From positions 3,720,001-3,784,000 of the forward strand of contig CM082582.2 of NCBI GenBank assembly GCA_040954595.2: 64,000 nt of DNA, in the 5' to 3' direction. The notes below the pieces were generated by a model, which worked only from the letters and a program-made list of their open reading frames with translations, was not told the origin of the DNA and did no database searches. The translations under genes and the position numbers were made by a program. How positions within the stretch are numbered: the first letter of the stretch is position 1; the number at the start of each line of letters is the position of its first letter. Shown here piece after piece: positions 28,810-40,000 of this stretch. The stretch comes from Balanoglossus misakiensis (taxonomy: Eukaryota; Hemichordata).

Positions 28810-29825
28810 CTATTGGTCAGTGAGCACAATGAGGCCAAAATAAAAGGCAAAATTTTGGGCTCACCTGTAACACCTGCTTAACACATTAATTATGTGCATA
28901 TCTAATTCCGGGCTAACTAATAGGGCTAGAGGTTTCGTTCTTGTGGGACATGGACCACTATAGGGTCAAAATTTCTTGCCCAAATTTTGGGTGACCTCAG
29001 GTGACCTATGACCTACTTTCCTATATCTCGGCATCCAGAGCAGGTACAGACTTGGCGTTTGGAGGGTTGGGACTAAAATTGAAAAGCCAAAATATTGGTC
29101 ACCTGTGACACCTGCATATCTCATTTATTATGTGCATACCTAATTCCAGGCTAACCAATAGGGCTATAGGTTTGGTTTTTGTTGAACCTGGACCACTATA
29201 GGGTCAAAATTTCTTGCCCAAATTTTGCATGATCTCAGGTGACCTTTGACCTACTTTATCATATCTTGGCATCCAGAGCAGGTACAGACTTGGCGTTTGG
29301 AGGGTTGGGACTAAAACTGAAAAGCCAAAATTGGGGGTCACCTGTGACACCTGCATATCTCATTAATTATGTGCATACCTAATTCCAGGCTAACCAATAG
29401 GGCTATAGTTTGGTTTTTGTTGAACCTGGACCAGTATAGGGTCAAAATTTCTTGCCCAAATTTTGCATGACCTCAGGTGACCTTTGACCTACTTTATCAT
29501 ATCTTGGCATCCAGAGCAGGTACAGACTTGGCGTTTGGAGGGTTGGGACTAAAACTGAAAAGCCAAAATTGGGGGTCACCTGTGACACCTGCATATCTCA
29601 TTAATTATGTGCATACCTAATTCCAGGCTAACCAATAGGGCTATAGTTTGGTTTTTGTTGAACATGGACCAGTATAGGGTCAAAATTCCTTGCCCAAATT
29701 TTGCATAACGTCAGGTGACCTTTGACCTACTTTTCCATATCTTGGCATCCAGAGCAGATATGCTTATTGCTATGTTGCTATGTGCTATGTTGGCTTGGGC
29801 CCGATATTGCTGCTTGCAGATCTGC
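28810..29825 (-). repeat. Minus-strand copy of the TAAAGCTGC element
   Basis: The reverse complement of the array element. Its start (CTGCAAGCAGCAATATCGGG in minus orientation) is at ~29,823. Modules with period ~240 bp follow, three carrying an exact TGACCTTTGACCT (29,240-29,252, 29,478-29,490, 29,716-29,728) and a fourth a one-base variant near 28,995. It lacks the ATGGCCGCC module, so it is a truncated or alternative form. Confidence 0.85.
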
Positions 29826-29859
29826 TTGCAATGTCACCTGTAATTTTTATTCTGGTGTG

Positions 29860-30923
29860 TCACTGTTTCCGCATAATCCTCAAATGGGACCACAGTGTCC
29901 TTGACGCTATTTTTCTTTTTGGTCTTCGACAATAACAACTATTGTCACTTCCCTTAGATTTAAATTCATTCGAAAATTCCGCAAGGACTTTCTCCACGAG
30001 TCTCTTTTTCTGCGCCTTCTTTGCCTTTTCCTGCAAGTATTCACTGAAGCTGTTTTTGATTCCCACAGGCTCATAATTCTGGGGCCACATGCCGTCTTTC
30101 CTCCCAACTCGGATGAGTTCTTCTATTGTGGAACGTTTGGCTGAAACAACAAATGATAAATTGAGTCGGCGTATAAAATATAATCTTTTGCCGTTTATGA
30201 TAATCTTTCAAAATATCTTACATTTTAAAACTGACGATATGTAACATCAGTGCAATCTGTGCATACAGTAAATATTCTGGGTTGAATCTCAGTCCCAGTC
30301 CAGAAAATTTAAAATAACGTCCAAATGATTGGTCAACTATAATTCATGTTTATAGTCAAAATGTCCTACCTGTATATCCATCCTTCTTGTCCAACAGGAA
30401 GTAGTGAAAATATGCGTTCTGGGCGGCTGTCAGTTTCCCGCTTGGTGTTGCCGAATAATGTTTCTCCAAACAATTTCTGAGACCTTCGTCCTCAATATCG
30501 TCTAATGTATCTGGACACTTAGCTGGTGGTGCTGGGCGAAGTGGACAAGGCCTTGAAACCTCAAAAGGTTTTCTTCTTTTTAGCCGCGATGGGTTCTACT
30601 TGGTCCGGCTTAGAAGCTTTATGTTTCCCGGTCTCGCCCGATGTCAATTGCTCCCCACCAGTACTTGAAACTCCGCCTTCTTGACTTCTGAAATTCTAGT
30701 TCGCTCTTCAGGCTTTTCAGATTGTCACCCAATCTCACAAACTGTTCGCGAAAATTCGTCTTGGTGAATTTAGTGTTAAGTTCAGTTTTTCTCCAAACTT
30801 GTTGACCTTTTCGTTGATGCACCTCAACTGTTCGAAGGTAAAATTTTTCAACGCGTCAAATTTGACTGTCATGCCCAGTGCGAATTCTTCAAATTCATCC
30901 TGAAGTTCATCATTTGGATTTGC
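29860..30923 (-). pseudogene. Decayed coding sequence, unrecognised Lys-rich coiled-coil protein
   Basis: On the minus strand an exon from 30,140 (acceptor TTGTTTCAG) to a stop at 29,860 encodes RSTIEELIRVGRKDGMWPQN and a helical Lys/Glu-rich tail. It joins in phase to an exon ending at 30,370 (donor ACAG/GTAGGA) that reads LEKHYSATPSGKLTAAQN. Upstream to an acceptor at 30,924 the coding signal continues (NPNDELQDEFEEFALG, REQFVRLGDNLKSLKSELEF, SGETGKHKASKPDQVEP), but it hops between three frames within ~550 bp. That is the pattern of a relic rather than of normal introns. No family recognised. It sits antisense inside METTL9 intron 4. It could be a transposon-borne protein. Confidence 0.5.
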
Positions 30924-31003
30924 CTGAAATCAAAAATATATAATACCACCAAAATTAAAAAGTAACCTTCAAAGAAAAAATATCAATGATATAACATTAT
31001 TAA

Positions 31004-31513
31004 AGGCACATGAGCTGCAACTGGATACAAAATTAAAGTTTTAAATAATCTCATATATGCTTTTAATCATGTCTATTAAATGATATTTCATGATGATATA
31101 TCAAGCTCAACACTTATTTATGACAAAATGGCCGAAAATTGAAGAAAAACGAAAATTCCTGCAATTTTAAAAAAAGTGCAATATTGGAATGAAAAAGGAA
31201 AATATAATTTCTCAGCAGTGTACATTTACTTCCATGAGCTCAAGTGGATGAGATCATGTTTTGTTTATAAAGTTTCATAACTGGAAATGCAACATTTTCG
31301 TTGTTTTTTGCATTTTCCCACGGTGGCGGCCATAATCGCTTGCGGCAAAGCTTTATTATTTATCTGGTTAGAACTTGCATACATGTATGCACTCATATTT
31401 AGGGTTTATAATGCTTGCGTTTAGTTCACTGCCTTCATCTGCATAGACTAATGGTAGAACAGTTTGAAACAAAAATTATGATAATTATCCCAAAAGTTGC
31501 AGCTTATGTGCCT
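31004..31513. mobile_element. TTAA-flanked MITE, AGGCACATGAGCTGC family
   Basis: 510 bp, with ends AGGCACATGAGCTGCAACT and AGTTGCAGCTTATGTGCCT-like complement (few mismatches) and TTAA on both sides (31,000-31,003; 31,514-31,517). Interior AT-rich, no open frame. Confidence 0.75.
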
Positions 31514-32360
31514 TTAATTTGCTAGATAAAACAAAGTTTACTAACCATTGTAATACTCTGTCGAAAAACCCTGTATTATGGCTTTTTGCTGAAATCTGAA
31601 ATAGGAAAAACAGTAGTATTCAACAATTAATCTCTTTGAGTCTACACAAAATGTAGTAAACTATCGTTAACGCGGAAGTTACGCCCTTAAGCTCAATTAT
31701 AGCGGTGAAAAAATTCATATTACATCATCTGTACAATTATTGTGATAACTCTTAGAGTTAATAACTATTTTGAACTCCTCATCCAATCCTCCCTTAAGTT
31801 TTTCTCCATGGTTTCTGAAGTCTTTCATGTCGTAAATGTTATCATCGTACGCTTACATCCAAAAAGCGTCTATTGTTATGTAAATTAGCCATTACTCTGC
31901 CAGAAATTCCTGAGGAGGATATTGCACGGTTATGTGGTGGTGGATACTGACAATTTGTTTGCAGGAGTACCAAAGACTATTCGTAAACTCAGCAGATGCA
32001 TGTACATCTTCTATGTGACAAAGTGTAAAACATGAGACTTTGAATAATGTACATGCATACTTCATTATGTCGTTGTTTTTCTGTCTCCCAGAATTGTGAT
32101 ATTGATGCATTTATTTTTGTACTAAATAGCGACAAATACCTGTAATATTTTTGTAGTTTGGCCAGTGACCATTGTTACTGAAAACTATTCTATTCCATAT
32201 AACCTAACACTAACCTGTAGTTCATATTTTCATGTACTTGGGTAGCTGTGTCATTATTCAGGAATCTTTACGTATCTTGCATCTTTTGCGGCATATTTTC
32301 ACCATACATTACAGTGTCTCGTGTTATACTACATGTACTTCCCTACAGCATCCTGTGTTC
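31514..32360. other. METTL9 intron 4, unassigned sequence
   Basis: AT-rich intronic sequence between two MITEs. I see no gene, tandem repeat or hairpin of note. Confidence 0.4.
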
Positions 32361-32363
32361 TAA

Positions 32364-32553
32364 AGGTATACGGTCACCTATGCAAATTTTGCTACAGTTA
32401 CCATGGTAAATTGCCATCTAGCCAATCACAGATTGTCAGTGGGGGCGCACTCAAATAAAAAGGAAGAGCGCCACCATGTGTTCTTTTAGAACACTCAAAT
32501 ATGCCATTTCAGCCATATATGGGCATATGTAAATTGGAGGTGACCATGTACCT
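32364..32553 (+). mobile_element. MITE, AGGTATACGGTCACC family, forward copy
   Basis: 190 bp, with ends AGGTATACGGTCACC and GGTGACCATGTACCT. TTAA follows on the right, and CTAA (probably a mutated TTAA) is on the left. It contains GCTACAGTTACCATGG and TAGCCAATCA words matching the reverse copy at 22,061-22,246. Confidence 0.75.
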
Positions 32554-32584
32554 TTAATCAATGCATATACTCTGGCCTATTAAA

Positions 32585-33220
<636 letters not shown>

Positions 33221-34750
33221 GGTCTGTCTTCGACCTAAGTTGCAATCAACCATCATATTTATGGATACTTTGCATTTACTCTTGAAATCTTGCCAAACAA
33301 TCTAGTCTTGGATAGGACTCTCAGGTTACTACGACAACTATGCATTCAACAGCATAGTATCAGTAGAAGTCATCTTGGAGCAGGAATGTTTCATCATAGG
33401 AACACATTAATTAGGACTCAAAATGTGTCTATCCTGTACATACTTGCACCTTGAACAATGCTGATTTCACTGAAACTACATAATATAGAATCAACATACC
33501 AACAGACAATATCAACAACTCTTACCAGACTTTTCTTCGATATCAGCTCATTCAAATTTCCAGATGACGGGCAACTTCAGCAACGTGGACTTACGTGGTG
33601 CAGACAAAGACTGTGCAGACGAAATGCAATGAGGCTGATGAGGCACCATACCTGATACATGTTATGTGTGTGGCGGTTCTAAAGTAAAAACATACTCATG
33701 AAAACTTTTACTGGATGCCGAAATATTGCTTGCCCGTCATCTGGAAATGACTGCGCCATGGGACACATTGCCAGATCACGTATAAATTGATAGTAAAGAA
33801 TACCAGTCCCAGCTGTAGTATCTATCATGTATTTATCATTTCACACTTGGTGTAGGATATGTTTTCTGATTGAAGACAATAAAGGATAAGGGATCATCAG
33901 ACTGAATTATGATGATTGTGCCTTATTTGATGTCACATATTTCAATTTCAAAGAATTACAGACACCAGCCTGCTTTCATGCCAGAAACAATGCGACATTA
34001 GATCTTCAGGGCTGTCTGTCTGACCTTGCAAAAGTAGATGAACTTTCTGTATCAGCAACACTTGCTCCCCAAAGACATTGAATGGCTATAGTTAACTGAA
34101 CATTGGCATCCTCAAACCATTCCATACACTGGGTGGACAAGCCATTTGCCATCCTGGAATCAAAAGTTGGCCAGTCTGTCAATTACACACGCGTCCATGC
34201 AAATGATTGCCATTTTATGGGTAAGGCACAAACCTGTTGTTTAGTCACTTAACATGCAGAATAACATTGCAAAAAGATACAGATGACACGTACATTATGG
34301 TGATATTACATTACCACTGCACAATGTGTGTATGAAGACATAGTGAAGCAAAGTTACCTGATGGAGGGACAGACATGTCTGGACGCATACTCACACATGA
34401 GCATATACAGAAATGAATGAGAAATCATTATTGTATATATCAAATGTTTTAATGTAGAATGTGCAGTACCAAAGGCATTGACAGATCCTGCTCTTGTATT
34501 CTACAACAATGAATGTACAAAGCAATCCTGTGACGACTGATAATTTCAACATTCTCTGAAAATTCTGCAAATGTCAAACTGCTTTCCATTTTGCAGTCAT
34601 TGGAACAGACTAGCTCACCACATAAAAATAATTCAAGCATTGATGTGCATTTTTCTGGACTTTTGTTGTCGTACGAATTCAAACTGCTATACCACAGAAA
34701 TGTTTGAAACCAGTGTAGAGTCCATATTTTAATTCATTTAATTCATGCTT
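33221..34750 (+). other. METTL9 3' UTR and convergent intergenic DNA
   Basis: AATAAA at 33,878-33,883 is the likely METTL9 polyadenylation signal. An inverted repeat (TTTCCAGATGACGGGCAA near 33,557; TTGCCCGTCATCTGGAAA near 33,730) sits inside the UTR. The PSMD7 3' end approaches from the right. No other gene seen. Confidence 0.55.
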
Positions 34751-34753
34751 GTG

Positions 34754-34759
34754 TTTATT
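34754..34759 (-). terminator. Candidate PSMD7 polyadenylation signal
   Basis: AATAAA on the minus strand ~125 nt after the PSMD7 stop. Another AATAAA overlaps the stop codon itself (34,881-34,886) but would leave almost no 3' UTR. Confidence 0.4.
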
Positions 34760-34881
34760 GGGATTATTTTTCCAATAAGTGAAAAATTAGTCTAACCAAA
34801 AAACATAAATGGTACGATTATCAATTACTGGGAATAACATGAATTTGCAATATATTACAAAGTCCTAATTTTCATGGAATT

Positions 34882-36583
34882 TTATTTTTTAGATGTTGAA
34901 TCTGATTTCTTTTTGTCTTTGTCCTTATCCTTGTCCTTATCATCTTTGTCTTTCTTGTCCTTCTTGTCTTTATCTTTATCCTCTTTCTTTTGGCCTTCTT
35001 GCTTTTCTGCGTCCCGGTTGTGGATTTTGTTATTGATAAGGTTATGAAGCGCGATGATTGATCTGATAAGAGACGCCAGGTACACAACCAACATCTGGTC
35101 GTTGGTTTTCACCAGGAAAGCTTTGACAAACTCTGAGAAATTGACGTCGGGCAGCAAGTTGAAAATGTCCTGGAGCTGATAGATAATTTGGTGGTTGACT
35201 GGCAATTTGCCTTGTGCTACTTTGTCCAGATAACTCTGGATGTCTTGTATATGCGAGTGAAGACCCTTGAGACCCATCAGCTGGTTGGTGATGCGCTGTG
35301 ACAATGTTCCAACAGTTGTGTCTTTTATATCCCTGTGGAGAGAAAAGATGAAAATGCAATTATTGTTTGGCGTGTTCATGTACCAGACTAGTGGGGTACT
35401 GCCACTACGCCAGCATTCATATGACGTGTTCTGTGCACGTATAAAATGACATAACATTTATTTTGGATATACCGTTTCAATTCATTTCATTCTATTGGTT
35501 GATAGTATTTGTCAGATTACGAAGATTCCTTGTGTTTACCGCATTGCCACAATTTGTTGCACCTTAAAGCGTGATGTAATCACCGATTGATATGCTGACA
35601 CAGAATGATGCTTGGTCGGATTTTCGAATTTCTAAACTCTTGTTTCAGGGAGGGGGGATGTGGCCAAGTGCAATTAGTTGCGTTTACTGTGCTCATATTT
35701 TAGTTATCCACTGCCCCTATGAGCGAGTCCAATACAACATGCGCCTGAATCCTTCATCCATACAGATCCATATTCGGAATTGTGAAACTTACCTAAGCAG
35801 ATGTTCAACACCAACTTCCTCAGCTTCTTCTGCACCAATCTCACTCGGAATATGTTCAAACGTTTTTGAGGTAGGTGTTCCATCCTGAGTGAAGATGATA
35901 CTAACATCAATGTGGGCATGTACATGTATATGTGCCGATTTCAAAACTTTTGAAGTCTACCCCTTGATGTGAGAGGGTCTCTAGTAGACCTCAACATTGT
36001 ACTGCAAAATGACAGTTATGGATTGTACTGTAGAACAACCAATTCATCTCCCCTTTTCGATGCTTTTAGACATATTCAGTTGGTTTTTTATTATTTTAAT
36101 GCACAGATTTGTCCATGTTACAACTGCCAGCATTTTGCACATCTAGACCAGTTAGTCTATAAACACTGCTAACATACTACCCGGGTAGTTTCATGCATAC
36201 AAACAACATGCACACATTCGTAGACGGCTTGTTTTTGGCCATGTGTACACATCTATAGGTAAGACTTTCCAAGAGATCAAATGAAACTCTGGGAATAGTG
36301 GGACTGCACAGTTGAAGTTCGAAGTAACAGGAGGCTGTCAATTGGTCAAAAATAAAGAGTTCTCAGAATTCTCTTTATATTGGACTGTTTTATGACTAAA
36401 ATACTGAGACAGGTTTTCCCCTAATTTTCTCTACCTGGACAGGTTGTAATTTTTCACTACAGACCATTAGTACAATTTTGATAAGAGTAACCAGTTACTT
36501 ACATCATGTACTTCTTCAACAGCAACATATGCTTCTGTAGGCAGACCTAAATCCTTGGGTTTAGCATCAATGATTACCAATAC
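34882..36583 (-). CDS. PSMD7: PSMD7/Rpn8, 26S proteasome lid subunit, exons 4-6
   Basis: Exons 36583-36503, 35884-35793 and 35332-34882 (TAA) continue in phase from the 5' exons at 48,048-49,233. The whole CDS is 990 nt, 329 residues, against ~324 in human. Visible: [19 protein letters not shown] (end of the MPN domain), [20 protein letters not shown], then the very conserved helical region [37 protein letters not shown], and a Lys/Asp-rich tail. PSMD7 is the catalytically inactive MPN partner of the deubiquitinase PSMD14 in the regulatory particle lid. This subunit is essential and normally single copy. Confidence 0.97.
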
Positions 36584-36755
36584 CTATTATAACATACAAG
36601 TGAAAAAATAAACATTGCTCAGTCATAATGCCTCTGTGAAATCACTATCTACTGCATGTACTGTCCAATTCAAGAGAACTGTGATGAAAATATTTACCAC
36701 TGTGTGAAATTAATACATAATACAAACACTAAATCACTATTTCCAAATCTGCTAG

Positions 36756-36915
36756 GGCGTTCTCACTGAAACGTTTACACCGGTGCTACACTGGCCCAGA
36801 TTTGACTCCGACGAAAAAATTTAAGTGAGAACGCTGTTAATTTGCGGTGGGGATGAGGGGTGGGTCAGGACCAGTGCTGGGCCAGCACTCCGGCGCAAAT
36901 ATTCAGTGAGAACGC
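36756..36915. repeat. Inverted repeat element, GCGTTCTCAC ends
   Basis: GCGTTCTCACTGAA at 36,756 pairs with TTCAGTGAGAACGC at 36,902-36,915. A second inverted copy of the end (TTAAGTGAGAACGC) lies at 36,821-36,834, and a further TTAAGTGAGAAC occurs near 37,236, just after the Myb/SANT-like frame. It may be a MITE, or the boundary of a larger element containing that frame. Confidence 0.6.
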
Positions 36916-37021
36916 AAAGATTTAAACAAACACTGTTCAAAAGCGCCACCTTGCGGCAACTTTTGCCCATGTTTATTAGGTAACATATTACCTCTGGTCA
37001 GTTTCTATTGAGAAGTCAACC

Positions 37022-40000
37022 ATGGCAGACGCAACTTTTAATAAAGAAGGCGAACGCGGAAACAACTGGACAGACGACGAAGTTAAGATTTTGCTGGCCG
37101 TTTGGCGTGACGAAAGAGGACTAAAAATGATGGACAGCACGTCGAGAGACAGCCTAGTGCCATTAGGGCTCCTGATTGGTCGGTCTATTACAACCATGTG
37201 ATTGCTGGATACGTCATTACTTGCCAGGCGATAACTTTTTAAGTGAGAACAAGACTTGTAACTAAACTTGTATTGGTGATCATGTCACTGTATATTATGT
37301 CATCAGGTTTTCTGTCTGTCTGGGCAATTCTATTACATCATCATTGGGAATGGGGCAGGGGAGCAGGCCCGGAACTAGACTACGTACTGGAAACATTTCT
37401 TCTACAGGCAATATTTTACACTTCTTTTGTTTTTTCCTCAGGTTCTGCACAAGAGTCAACACGCCAAAGATAAGTTCACGATAGAAGAAGTAACAGAGAT
37501 CTTCTGCAGCCGTTAAATGCTTCTTCTTAAGCAACAAGCACGATTAAAAATCCAATTAGATTGAACAGAATGAGGCCATGTTGATGGATTTCACGAAATT
37601 GGCGCAAACGTTTGAAACACTCCAGCAGGAGACAAGGTAGGTGTGGCGTACACTTGGATATATTTGTAAAGTTGAATATACCGGTACATGATATACTACA
37701 GTGGCACGCAAACAGCACGAGGAAGAACTAAATACTGGATGCATTTCTTCTACAGGCAATATTTTAAACTTCTTTTATTTTTTCCTCAGGTTCTGCACAA
37801 GAGTCGCCACATCAAAGAGAACAAGTTCACGATGGAAGAACTTAGAGATCTTGCGCAGCCAGAAAATGATGCTTCTGAGGCAACAAGAAAGGTTACAAAT
37901 CCAATTAGATTGGATTACACAAAATGAGGCAATGGTAAATGATTTTGTGAAACTTGTCCAAATTTTCGAAACACTGCAGCAGGAGACAAGGTAGGTGTGG
38001 GCCTACACTTGGATATTGTATTTGTAAAGTTGAATATACCGGTACATGATACTACAGTGTAGGCACTCAAACAGCACGAGGAAGAACTAAATATTGGATG
38101 AATTTCTTCTACAGGCAATATTTTAAACTTCTTTTGTTTTTTCCTCAGGTTCTGCGCAAGAATCACAATGACAATGATATGAAGGAGAAGAACACCAACA
38201 CTCCATTGACCATTCAATTCCAAGAAGTTAAAGAGAGGTGGCACAGTTACCAGAAAATCCTTAAACAGCGTAAAGAAGAATTAGAAAAAGAAATGGATTG
38301 GCTCGAGGCCATTGCAAAGGACTTTGCAAAACTGGAAAAAACATTCTCGACCTTACAAGAGGAGACAAGGTAGGTGTTGTGTACACTTGGATATGTTTGT
38401 AAAGTTGAATATATCAGTACATGATCCTACAGTGACACCTTTGAGACAACAAAAATTAAGCAGTCTAATTATGTGGTCGCAACTCTAATATTTGCAGTCA
38501 CATTTTATATTTTTCAGGACACAAGTTTCATTGCCATCATTTCAACAAGTTTGCAAGTAAGCTTATGTTAAAACAAGGAAATTATACCTGGTATCATACC
38601 AGTTTATTTGAAAGAGTGAAATTTGTTATTTATCATCCTTGATGACATTTCATTATTTTTTTTTAGATATGTTGGAATATTATTGCAGCAAATACGGTTC
38701 GATCCGGCCAGAGCGCTCAGAGGAAAGCTATAAAGTATGTTAATTTTGAAACGCAATTCAGCTTTACAAACAAATATGTGATTTTAGTTGTGGGTTACTG
38801 ATAAGTTAGTACTTTACTACTAACACAAACATTGCAACCAGCAATCTTCCAGCATTTTGTTCTAAAATTGGTTAAAAATTGATTCCTTGAAATGCCGAAG
38901 TGCCATATGTCATGTGACCTAGTATAAATGGTTTTGTACTATGCAATATTCACAGAGAAAAAAAACGATGGCACAGAGAGATGTCTGAGACAATTGTGAG
39001 AGAGAGACAGACGCGTAGAAGTGTTGCGATGCATGGTAAGTGATTTACAATAATTACAGATAACCTGAAACTAAGAGTTCTTTTCATCTTAAATGAAAAT
39101 TCTTCCTATTTCATTCACAGAGAAAAAAACGATGGAGGAGAGAGATGTCTGAGACAATTGGGAGAGAGAGACAGACGCGTAGAAGTGTTGCGATGCATGG
39201 TAAGTGATTTACAATAATTACAGATAACCTGAAACTAAAAGTTCTTTTCATCTTAAATGAAAATTCTTCCTATTTCATTCACAGAGAAAAAAACGATGGA
39301 GGAGAGAGATGTCTGAGACAATTGGGAGAGAGAGACAGACGCGTAGAACTGTTGCGATGCATGGTAAGTGATTTACAATAATTACAGATAACCTGAAACT
39401 AAAAGTTCTCTTCATCTTAAATGAAAATTCTTCCTATTTCATTCACAGAGAAAAAAACGATGGAGGAGAGAGATGTCTGAGACAATTGGGAGAGAGAGAC
39501 AGACGTGTAGAAGTGTTGCGATGCATGGTAAGTGATTTACAATAATTACAGATAACCTGAAACTAAGAGTTCTTTTCATCTTAAATGAAAATTCTTCCTA
39601 TTTCATTCACAGAGAAAAAAACGATGGAGGAGAGAGATGTCTGAGACAATTGGGAGAGAGAGACAGACGTGTAGAAGTGTTGCGATGCATGGTAAGTGAT
39701 TTACAATAATTACAGATAACCTGAAACTAAGAGTTCTTTTCATCTTAAATGAAAATTCTTCCTATTTCATTCACAGAGAAAAAAACGATGGAGGAGAGAG
39801 ATGTCTGAGACAATTGGGAGAGAGAGACAGACGCGTAGAAGTGTCGCGATGCATGGTAAGTGATTTACAATAATTACAGATAACCTGAAACTAAAGTTCT
39901 TTTCATCCTAAATGAAAATTCTTCCTATTTCATTCACAGAGAAAAAAACGATGGAGGAGAGAGATGTCTGAGACAATTGGGAGAGAGAGACAGACGCGTA

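Noticed and set aside
33458-33655. 65-codon frame after METTL9
   Set aside because: Lies in the 3' UTR across an inverted repeat arm; no homology recognised.
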